Shown piece by piece: positions 25,336-32,348 of a stretch of 64,000 nt of DNA. Within the stretch, counting starts at the first letter, position 1; the number at the start of each line of letters is the position of its first letter. Origin of the DNA: Planctomycetota bacterium (GTDB lineage Bacteria > Planctomycetota > MHYJ01 > JACQXL01 > JACQZI01); NCBI GenBank assembly GCA_016207825.1, contig JACQZI010000007.1, forward strand, positions 1-64,000, written 5' to 3'. The notes beneath the pieces were generated by a model that was not told the origin of the DNA, did no database searches, and was given only the letters and a program-made list of their open reading frames with translations. Made by a program: the position numbers and the translations under genes.

Positions 25336-25363
25336 TTGACTTACGGCTTAATTTATATATTAT
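25336..25363 (+). promoter_or_regulatory. promoter for rplU
   Basis: TTGACT (25336-25341) and TATTAT (25358-25363) are 16 bp apart. A TTG codon in frame with rplU lies inside the -35 box, so it cannot be the translation start. Confidence 0.55.
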
Positions 25364-25407
25364 ATAAAACTTTCAAGAATATAAACAATCAATTCAAGGA
25401 GTTGATT

Positions 25408-25752
25408 ATGGCAAAAGAAATTAAAGATATTAATTCAAAATTCGCGGTTATCAAGGATGGCGGCAAGCAGTATGAAGCAAAAGAAGGCATGAAGCTTAAT
25501 CTGGAGCTTAAAAACGCCAAGCCGGGCGATGAAATAGAGCTTAAGGATGTGCTCCTTTATGCCGACGGCAACGATGTGAAAATCGGGGCTCCGCTGGTAA
25601 ACGGCGTAACCGTAAAGGCAAAGGTGGAAGGCGAGATGCGCACACCCAAGGTCACCAGCATAAGGTTCCACAGGCGCACAGGAACAAGAGTGGAAAGAGG
25701 CCATCGCCAGAAATATACCACGGTCAAGGTTACCGGCATACTAACTGCGTAA
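25408..25752 (+). CDS. rplU: 50S ribosomal protein L21
   Basis: A 114-residue ribosomal protein. The L21 core is intact: FAVIKDGGKQYEAKEGMKL, APLVNGVTVKAKV and the C-terminal basic signature RFHRRTGTRVERGHRQKYTTVKVTGI. ATG 25408 has an AAGGAG site and gives the normal length, with a short extra N-terminal MAKEIKDINSK. In most bacteria rpmA (L27) follows directly; here the next gene is an unrelated PHP-type protein 10 bp downstream. Confidence 0.94.
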   Translation: MAKEIKDINSKFAVIKDGGKQYEAKEGMKLNLELKNAKPGDEIELKDVLLYADGNDVKIGAPLVNGVTVKAKVEGEMRTPKVTSIRFHRRTGTRVERGHRQKYTTVKVTGILTA

Positions 25753-25762
25753 CACTATTTAA

Positions 25763-27115
25763 ATGACCAGATTCCCGCTCATAGTCAAGCGGAACTTCTT
25801 CAATCTTTTAATCACATTAAGTTCTGTAGCTTTAATATCACTATCTCTGCCATTTTTCAGCGCTAATTCTCAGCCTAAAGCAGAGCAATTTAAGGATTAC
25901 CAACAGGTTAACGCCGTGATTCACCTCCAAACACCGGTAAGCGGAGGAACCCGGACATTCGCAGACTATATCCGGTTAGCCAAAGAAAATAATATCCAAG
26001 TCCTGATTATTAACGACCACGATAACTTGAGTTATGAGTATTCCATATACCCTTTGCGCTGGCTGGCTAAAAAGACGGTAACAAAAAGTTCTGTCCTTAC
26101 TTATGGAGCAGCTGATTACCTGGAATTATTCACTAAAAGCTCAACCGATGTCATGCTTGTTGATGGCGTTGAATCCACTCCTTTTTATTACTGGACGGGT
26201 TCATTCCAGATGAAAACGCTCGCCACGGCAAAGATGCCCGTTATATCCGCTCCGCGTGAACTGACACTGCATGACCGCGGCAAACACATGCTGGTAATCG
26301 GGCTTAACAAGCCGGATGCGTACGAGAAACTCCCGACACTGGCAAACGGGTATTCCTCGTTTGACGCCTATCACGGGAATATCGGCGACAAGCCTTACCA
26401 GGAAGTGATAGATTACGTCAGGCAAAACGGAGGCCTCACTTTTTGGGCACATCCTGAGGCAGAAGAAAAATGGAATACCGGCGGCGTGGCGATTGAGACC
26501 AAACCTTATACGGAATCGCTTCTCAACACGGTCGATTATACCGGCTTTGCCGTATTATCCGATGGCTACCAAAAAGTCGGCCGTATCAACGGCATTTGGG
26601 ATACTGTCCTAAAAGAATATTGCGATGGCAAACGCAACTCACCTGCCTGGGCAATCGGCGAACTGGATGATTACGGCAATAAACAGATTGACTCTATCCA
26701 AACAGTGCTACTTCTCAAAGATAAATCCTATGGAGCAATTATCGACGCCTTAAAATCAGGCAGGATGTATACCGTTCTTAAGCCGCTTAAAAGTTCGACG
26801 CTCTCCCTGGAAAACTTTGCTGTTGAAGACACTAAAAACGAGTCAAAGGCCGCTTTAAGCGGCGGGGAATTAACCTGTCAAGGCAAACCAATCATCCGTA
26901 TAAAAGTAAAATCACATAAAGCCGGACACATTACCGTAAAACTTATCTGTCAGGGCAAACTTATAAAAGAATATAACGAACCCTTGCCGTTTGAAAGCTC
27001 TTTCCGGGACGATAACGCCCCAGCCGGGAAAAAGATATATTACCGGCTGGATATCACGGATGAATTCGGAGGAAAAATCATCTCTAATCCGATATTTGTA
27101 ATAAGAAAGGAATAA
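25763..27115 (+). CDS. membrane-anchored or secreted PHP-type metallohydrolase
   Basis: A 450-residue protein with an N-terminal hydrophobic segment (about 11-30, FNLLITLSSVALISLSLPFF) acting as signal or anchor. The body resembles PHP phosphoesterases: VIHLQTPVSGGTRTFADYIRLAKENN, LIINDHDNLSYEY and LTFWAHPEAE supply likely metal ligands (D-H-D and H). The usual first PHP motif HxHS is replaced by HLQT, so the metal site may be altered or inactive. The C-terminal 100 residues are beta-rich (IRIKVKSHKAGHITVKLIC). It starts 10 bp after rplU. The substrate is unknown. Confidence 0.65.
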   Translation: MTRFPLIVKRNFFNLLITLSSVALISLSLPFFSANSQPKAEQFKDYQQVNAVIHLQTPVSGGTRTFADYIRLAKENNIQVLIINDHDNLSYEYSIYPLRWLAKKTVTKSSVLTYGAADYLELFTKSSTDVMLVDGVESTPFYYWTGSFQMKTLATAKMPVISAPRELTLHDRGKHMLVIGLNKPDAYEKLPTLANGYSSFDAYHGNIGDKPYQEVIDYVRQNGGLTFWAHPEAEEKWNTGGVAIETKPYTESLLNTVDYTGFAVLSDGYQKVGRINGIWDTVLKEYCDGKRNSPAWAIGELDDYGNKQIDSIQTVLLLKDKSYGAIIDALKSGRMYTVLKPLKSSTLSLENFAVEDTKNESKAALSGGELTCQGKPIIRIKVKSHKAGHITVKLICQGKLIKEYNEPLPFESSFRDDNAPAGKKIYYRLDITDEFGGKIISNPIFVIRKE

Positions 27116-27120
27116 AAAAC

Positions 27121-28407
27121 ATGGCTATTATATTTAACGAGCAGAATGCATATCGCCTGCTAAAGCAACTTGCCTTCCCGCGCCTGGGCGGAACCAAAGA
27201 GGAAAAAGCCGCGGCGGATTTATTGAAGAAATACCTGAAATCCATCGGTTTAACCGCCAAAGAAGAAACTTTCCAGATGCAGACCTTCAAGGATATCTCC
27301 GCCTCATTGGAAGTGCTTACCCCATACCGCAAGAAATATAAGGTGTCCGTCATGGGAAACAGCGGCTCAACGCCGCGAGGAGGGATAAAAGCCGAATTGG
27401 CGCATTTTATCTCCTCCGCTCCGGAAGAATTAAAGAAAGCGAAAGGCAAAATCGCCATCACTTATAACGCCGTCACAAAAACCATTTACCAAGAGTTGCG
27501 GCAAAATAACGCCAGGGCGTTAATCCGCATCACCGGACCATCTGCCGCCCTGCAAAACCTTAAACAGAATGACCTTTTCACCAAGGCTTACGGCAGGATT
27601 CCATCTGTCCTCATTAACTACGAAGACGGGCTGGAAATAGTCCAAAAAGGCGCCAGGCTCGTGCACCTTATTTCCCTGCAGAAAGAGATGAAAGCCACCT
27701 CGCGAAATATCATCGCGACTATTCCGGGAACCGAATTCCCAAACGAAAAGATAATCCTCTGCGCCCATTACGACAGCGTCAATAAGTCCCCTGGCGGGGT
27801 TGATAATGCCGGCGGTTCGGTAACCATCGCGGATTTCGCCAGCCATTTCTCCGTGAACAAACCCAAGCGCACCCTTATCTTCATCTGGTTCGGCAGCGAG
27901 GAGATGGGCTTAAAAGGCAGCTGGGCGTATGCGGAAAAACATAAGAAAGAATTAGTTGCGCCAAAGCCGCCAATCTCCCTGAAAAGCGAAGAGATTAAAC
28001 TCCTGATTAACCTTGATGTCGCCGGAACAGTCCTGGGTAATAATGGCGCGGTCATTTGCGGGGCTGAATCCATGGCTAATTTCATAGACTCATTTGCCAA
28101 AGAAAAAGGCATTCCAATGAATGTGCACCATTCCGCTTATTCCAGCGACAACATACCCTTTAACGAAAAAGGCATCCCTTCCTTCGCGCTTAACCGCCAC
28201 AGCGGATATTCCGGTCATACACCGCTTGACGGCATCCATCAGATGGGCCCAGAGGGATTAAAAATCCTGGGGCAATTCGGTCTGGAACTTGTCAGCCGTA
28301 TTGCCAACGCCGTGGAAATACCGTTTGAGCTTAAGATTCCGGAAGCCGATAAGAAATCACTCTATGAATACGTGGAACGTGCGAATCCGTTTTATAAGAG
28401 AAAATAG
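27121..28407 (+). CDS. M28-family zinc aminopeptidase-like protein
   Basis: A 428-residue protein with an M28 catalytic domain and an inserted PA-type lid (about 95-200). Zinc ligands and catalytic residues are visible: H216 and D218 (CAHYDS), D228 (PGGVDNAGG), E260/E261 (FGSEEMG), and later D and H residues (NLDVAGT; GYSGHTPLDGIHQ). There is no obvious signal peptide. An AAAGGA site precedes the start 5 bp after the upstream gene, so it is co-transcribed with the PHP-type protein. It is probably a peptidase; its substrate is unknown. Confidence 0.85.
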   Translation: MAIIFNEQNAYRLLKQLAFPRLGGTKEEKAAADLLKKYLKSIGLTAKEETFQMQTFKDISASLEVLTPYRKKYKVSVMGNSGSTPRGGIKAELAHFISSAPEELKKAKGKIAITYNAVTKTIYQELRQNNARALIRITGPSAALQNLKQNDLFTKAYGRIPSVLINYEDGLEIVQKGARLVHLISLQKEMKATSRNIIATIPGTEFPNEKIILCAHYDSVNKSPGGVDNAGGSVTIADFASHFSVNKPKRTLIFIWFGSEEMGLKGSWAYAEKHKKELVAPKPPISLKSEEIKLLINLDVAGTVLGNNGAVICGAESMANFIDSFAKEKGIPMNVHHSAYSSDNIPFNEKGIPSFALNRHSGYSGHTPLDGIHQMGPEGLKILGQFGLELVSRIANAVEIPFELKIPEADKKSLYEYVERANPFYKRK

Positions 28408-28408
28408 A

Positions 28409-28435
28409 ACACGAATGTCACGAATAGAACGAATT
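28409..28435 (+). repeat. CACGAAT-type dispersed repeat
   Basis: ACACGAATGTCACGAATAGA is followed by ACGAATT directly after the M28 stop. Related sequence (AGCACGAATGAAACGAATT) occurs at 29593-29611, so the frameshifted hydrolase gene is bracketed by related repeats. Confidence 0.45.
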
Positions 28436-28460
28436 CCCCATTTGATAAATAATTGACTCT

Positions 28461-29613
28461 ATGGAAAAATCATTCCTCAAGCATTATGCGGAATGGTTCG
28501 GGTTAAACCGCAAACGACTAATCCGCCTAGGAATCTATTTTATCGCATTAATCATTCTGGTCGGAGGAAGAGGTTGGTTTATTGCACATTCTGTAGGCGG
28601 TTATTACCCATTCGCCAATTTCATAATCGACCTTATCGCCCTGTCATTGATTATTATCATACTTCGCTTGTTTAATTATGCTGTAAAATATCTATTAAAG
28701 AAAATAATTCCAAATAAGCAGATTGCTTATCGTATCATCCTGAGCGCCATACACATACTTATCATAACCATTATCGCCGGTTCTTTTCTTATCACTACTC
28801 TGCAATTGCATCCCCAGCGCATGGCTTGCAGGAAACCCATCCGAACTGGGATTGGATTACGAAGAAGTTGCCATCACTTCCGATGGACTCAAGTTGTCAG
28901 CCTGGTATATTCCAACCGCAGGTAAAACAAGACCGGTCGTTTTAGTAACTCATGGATTGGCGGCCAATAAGGAAAACTTTCTGGAGCCGGTTTTGCTTAT
29001 GAACAGCCTTAATTATAACGTCATGATTTGCGATTTCAGGGGGCATGGCAACAGTGAAGGCCAATTCACCACTTTCGGCATAAAGGAAGCCGAAGACATA
29101 AAAGCCGTTTATGACTGGATTAAAATAAGGCATCCTCAAAGCCCCGTTTATGCGCTTGCCTATTCCATGGGCGGAGCTGCGGTTATCAGGGCGGCTGCGA
29201 AATATAATATATTTAATAAAATTGTCCTAGATTCATCGTTTGCCCGGAGCGAAAATGTCGCCAGGCAAACCATCTTAAAAATCTTCGGGCCTTTTAGCTC
29301 GGTCTTCTGGCAAATGGGGAGATTCTGGGGATGGGTCTGGACAGGAGTTGATATTGCCGACAGCCAGCCTGAAAGAGATATCACCTCATTAGCTAATCGC
29401 CCTATCATGATTATACACGGAACAAAAGACTCAATGATACCATATACAGAATCTTTACGATTATATGAGGCAACGGGTAAGCGAGCCAAACTATGGCTGG
29501 TTGAAAACATGGACCACGTCCAAAGCCTGATGAGCCCGGAATATAAAAAGAGGATAAAAGAGTTCTTTGAGGGTAATGACCAAAACACAAATAGCACGAA
29601 TGAAACGAATTAA
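28461..29613 (+). pseudogene. alpha/beta hydrolase with N-terminal membrane domain, frameshifted
   Basis: Two frames make one protein. The first (from 28461) has three hydrophobic helices, and the second (through 29613) an alpha/beta hydrolase with VLVTHGLAANKENF, the nucleophile elbow AYSMGG, acid HGTKDSMIP and His MDHVQS. The frames meet at a C4 run (28812-28815). Removing one C would join LQLHPSAWLAGN to PSELGLDYEEVAITSDG, the usual linker before the hydrolase core. Left as is, the first frame runs 154 residues into nonsense. It may be a real pseudogene, a sequencing error, or less likely programmed slippage. The last codons lie inside a dispersed repeat. Confidence 0.75.
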
Positions 29614-29639
29614 GAATTTTATTCGTGCTATTCGGTGTT
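29584..29639. repeat. CACGAAT hairpin at the hydrolase 3' end
   Basis: AACACAAATAGCACGAAT (29584-29601) pairs almost perfectly with ATTCGTGCTATTCGGTGTT (29621-29639). It covers the last codons and stop of the hydrolase, so the Asn/Thr-rich tail (NTNSTNETN) is repeat-encoded. It could act as a transcript-end hairpin. Confidence 0.6.
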
Positions 29640-29716
29640 ATTCGGACTATTCGTGTTTTAGTGTTTGTAAAGAATTCTTGATTTTATAGGCTCGAAAATG
29701 TAGAGTATAAACTAAT

Positions 29717-30370
29717 ATGACAGATTTAGATATTGTAATACGTTTGCTCGTGGCAACGGTTTTAGGCGGGGTAATCGGATTAGAACGGGAAATCAATAAC
29801 CAGCCCGCGGGCTTACGCACCCATATCATCGTTTGCCTGGGCTCGGCTCTGATAATGATTGTCTCAATCGAAATGGCAAAAGCAAGCGCAACGGTTGACC
29901 CGACAAGAATCGCCGCGCAGGTGGTGACCGGAATCGGATTCCTGGGCGCCGGCGCAATCTTGAGGTTCGGCATCTCCGTCCGCGGATTGACCACCGCGGC
30001 CTGCCTTTGGACCGTGGCAGGAATCGGTCTAGCTGCCGGAGCCGCTATGTGGCTGCCGGCGACCCTCGTAACCTTTATCTCGTTCTTCACCCTGTATCTC
30101 CTTGAAAAGCTGGAAAAGAGAATCATTATCGGCAGAATCTATAAAAAAGTATTCGTCACGGCAAAGGACGTCAAAGGCATCATCGGGAGCGTGGAAAAAG
30201 TCCTGCATGATTCCGATATCACTATCCATAATCTGGGCCTCAATAAGCTCATCGTGGAACACAAGGTCCAGCTAAACGCCCTGGTTACCATACCGGAAAA
30301 AGCCGATTTGGATAAGATTTCCAAGGATATGTCGGCGATTGACGGGGTGGAACAGTTCGAGATAGAATAG
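29717..30370 (+). CDS. MgtC/SapB family membrane protein
   Basis: A 217-residue protein. The MgtC transmembrane region covers about 1-125 with the family core GGVIGLEREINNQPAGLRTHIIVCLGSALIMI and ARIAAQVVTGIGFLGAGAI. The C-terminal soluble domain (about 130-217) is ACT-like, as in longer MgtC members. The family is tied to low magnesium, acid or cell-envelope stress, but the exact activity varies. No M-box leader was recognised upstream, and no Shine-Dalgarno is obvious. Confidence 0.88.
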   Translation: MTDLDIVIRLLVATVLGGVIGLEREINNQPAGLRTHIIVCLGSALIMIVSIEMAKASATVDPTRIAAQVVTGIGFLGAGAILRFGISVRGLTTAACLWTVAGIGLAAGAAMWLPATLVTFISFFTLYLLEKLEKRIIIGRIYKKVFVTAKDVKGIIGSVEKVLHDSDITIHNLGLNKLIVEHKVQLNALVTIPEKADLDKISKDMSAIDGVEQFEIE

Positions 30371-30380
30371 TTTTTTCACC

Positions 30381-30771
30381 ACAGAGGACACAGAGAACAC
30401 GGAGAATAAATGGAAAATACTAACAAGAAATTAACATCTATTAGTATGCTATTATTGGTAACTGCTATTTTATTTACAATAATAGTGGCCTTAAATATTC
30501 CTTGTAAAGAATCGGTAATACAAAAAGCAAGGGGATTAACACCTATAACATCAGTAATTCAATTAATTTCCATTATTCTTTTACCTATATTATTATTAAT
30601 CGAAATACCTCTTTTTATAAAAGCTTATCTATGGATAAAAAAGAATAAAATACCTTCTGAATCATTAGAAATCAATTCGATCGTTTTTATTATTAGCTTC
30701 ATATTATTCTTTTTTACTATTTTCATTCTCTTCACAGCATAGATAAAAACAACTATCTCTGTGTCCTCTGT
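30381..30771. repeat. 16-bp inverted repeats bracketing a small AT-rich gene
   Basis: ACAGAGGACACAGAGA at 30381-30396 is repeated exactly in inverted orientation at 30756-30771. The 359 bp between them hold one small membrane-protein gene of strikingly AT-rich composition. It looks like a non-autonomous cassette between mgtC and rlmN. I did not find a convincing target-site duplication. Confidence 0.55.
30410..30742 (+). CDS. small hydrophobic protein, three membrane helices
   Basis: A 110-residue protein with hydrophobic segments at about 11-30, 45-70 and 85-108, so it is probably an integral membrane protein. It is very AT-rich and Ile/Leu-rich compared with its neighbours, and sits inside a pair of exact 16-bp inverted repeats. 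A GGAG site precedes the ATG at 30410, which is only 14 bp after the left repeat. I recognise no family, and recent acquisition as a small cassette seems likely. Confidence 0.5.
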   Translation: MENTNKKLTSISMLLLVTAILFTIIVALNIPCKESVIQKARGLTPITSVIQLISIILLPILLLIEIPLFIKAYLWIKKNKIPSESLEINSIVFIISFILFFFTIFILFTA

Positions 30772-30786
30772 GTCTCAGTGGCTATA

Positions 30787-31839
30787 TTACTTCCCCTGCA
30801 ATGCCAACTGTCCGCAGGCGGCGGCGATATCGGCTCCCTTGCTTTTCCTCAGCATAGCAATTATCCCGCGGCTTTTCAGGATATTCTGGAAGTCCTCGAT
30901 GGTTTTATATGAAGGCGATTTGTAAGGCAATCCTTTAACTTCGTTATATGCTATCAGATTTATCTTACTCCACGATTCTTTGGCGAGTTTCGCGAGTTCT
31001 CCGGCATGGTCTTTACCGGTATTGAATTCGTCTATCATCAGGTATTCAAGCGTGACATCCTTGCGGGTCAGGGCGCGATATTTACCGGCGGCTTTGATTA
31101 TCTCATTTATCTTAATCTTTTCCGCCATGGGAATGATTTCTCGGCGCAGTTCGTCATTCGGCGCGTGGAGCGATATTGCCAGGTTTGTCGCCACCTTCTC
31201 CCTGGCGAATTGGATGATTTTATCCGGTATGCCGACGGTCGAAACCGTGATACGGTTTAAGCCAAGCCCCATTCCCCATTCGGCGTTAAGGATAGTCAAC
31301 GCCTTTATAAGGTTATCATAATTAAGGAACGGCTCCCCCATTCCCATTACTACTATATTATTCACCTTTATTTTATTGCTCAATGCTCCTTGCTCAATGC
31401 TCATTTGCTGTGCCAACAGTACCTGTTCCACTATCTCATTCGCCTCAAGCGAACGAATCAGCCCCTTTTGCCCGCTGGCGCAGAAATGGCACTTGACCGG
31501 GCAACCCGCCTGGGTGGAGATGCAGAGCGTCGTGCGCCCCGCGTCAGAAAGCACCACGGTTTCGATGCAATTGCCGTCTGCCAGTTTTACGAGGAGTTTT
31601 CTGGTCCCGTCTTTGGAAGCAAAGACCTGCTCTACCTTAGATGAAATAACCATAAAACTATCGGCAAACGTGGATTGGATTTCAGCGGAGAGATTGGTCA
31701 TGGATTTGAAATCCGTCACGCCCTTGCGGTAAACCCAATCAAGTATTTGTTTAGCGCGATATTTAGGAAAACCCGATTTAACACACTCCGCCTCCAGTTC
31801 ATGGAGGGTAAATGACGTAACCAAAGTCTTATTTTCCAT
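30787..31839 (-). CDS. rlmN: 23S rRNA (adenine2503-C2)-methyltransferase
   Basis: A 350-residue radical SAM enzyme (also able to methylate tRNA A37 in some bacteria). The cluster-binding cysteines are C113, C117 and C120 (CPVKCHFC). MGMGEPFLNYDN, SLHAPNDELRREIIP and the C-terminal RKSKGADIAAACGQL, which carries the conserved methyl-carrying cysteine region, are intact. ATG 31839 gives a normal N-terminus (MENKTLVTSFTLHELE); a GTG 69 bp upstream would add an unlikely extension. No strong ribosome site is visible. Confidence 0.93.
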   Translation of the reverse strand: MENKTLVTSFTLHELEAECVKSGFPKYRAKQILDWVYRKGVTDFKSMTNLSAEIQSTFADSFMVISSKVEQVFASKDGTRKLLVKLADGNCIETVVLSDAGRTTLCISTQAGCPVKCHFCASGQKGLIRSLEANEIVEQVLLAQQMSIEQGALSNKIKVNNIVVMGMGEPFLNYDNLIKALTILNAEWGMGLGLNRITVSTVGIPDKIIQFAREKVATNLAISLHAPNDELRREIIPMAEKIKINEIIKAAGKYRALTRKDVTLEYLMIDEFNTGKDHAGELAKLAKESWSKINLIAYNEVKGLPYKSPSYKTIEDFQNILKSRGIIAMLRKSKGADIAAACGQLALQGK

Positions 31840-31992
31840 AATGGTTCGTTTTCTATCTTTAATAAAATAAGAGGTTGGGGGAAAAGGCAGTAATCCTGTC
31901 CTACCCACCTATAGCACCCCCATAACAGCACTAATACACCTCCGTTATAACACAAACTCACCTTTATGACTATTTAATTCCTCCAGAGTAGC

Positions 31993-32168
31993 GGTTCAAA
32001 TCCGCTGTTATTATGGTTTAAAATCTCCGCTGGCATGGTTCAAGATTACTATTATGCCGGTTCAAGACTACCGATGCTATGGCTCAAAGCCGCCTACGTA
32101 ATGGCTCAAAACCACCGCTTGTATAGCTTAATATTACCGATGGCACGGCTCAATATTACCGTTATTAT
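31993..32168. repeat. phased tandem array of eight 22-bp repeats
   Basis: Eight consecutive 22-bp units begin at 31993, 32015, 32037, 32059, 32081, 32103, 32125 and 32147 without any indel. All but one start GG[TC]T[CT]AA; the seventh starts AGCTTAA. Several share TACCG at columns 11-15 and end TAT. A degenerate ninth unit may precede (31971-31992). The first unit (GGTTCAAATCCG) nearly matches the unit at 20387 in the other array. It lies between the gene at 32349 and rlmN, both leftward. The rest of 31840-32348 has no gene, only a CCCGAC/GTCGGG hairpin (32291-32307). Confidence 0.85.
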
Positions 32169-32290
32169 GGCAGCATATAATCATAATAGGACATGGCAAA
32201 ACAACTCAAAGAACAATATAGTATTAGACAGTTATTTACTCGGTTCCCAAACGTATTTTCCGGTCTTGTCGATATAGCTTTTTTCATCGC

Positions 32291-32307
32291 CCCGACATAA
32301 AGTCGGG
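32291..32307. repeat. CCCGAC/GTCGGG mini-palindrome
   Basis: CCCGAC-ATAAA-GTCGGG is one of several short palindromes with a CCCGA/TCGGG stem in this window. Others are at about 141-157, 13607-13620, 18489-18506, 18757-18769 and 51378-51393. It is followed by a CAGAGAACACGGAG fragment of the CACAGAG repeat type. Confidence 0.5.
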
Positions 32308-32348
32308 ACTTCGCTACGCTACGCAGAGAACACGGAGAGGATTGATAG

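Noticed and set aside
31990-32006. tRNA T-arm look-alike (AGCGG-TTCAAAT-CCGCT)
   Set aside because: No acceptor, D or anticodon arm surrounds it. The head motif recurs in every repeat unit, so the T-loop resemblance is probably coincidental.
32035-32277. 80-codon rightward frame with an apparent 22-residue periodicity
   Set aside because: The protein periodicity is a by-product of the 22-bp DNA repeat (3 x 22 bp = 22 codons). No ribosome site and no known domain.
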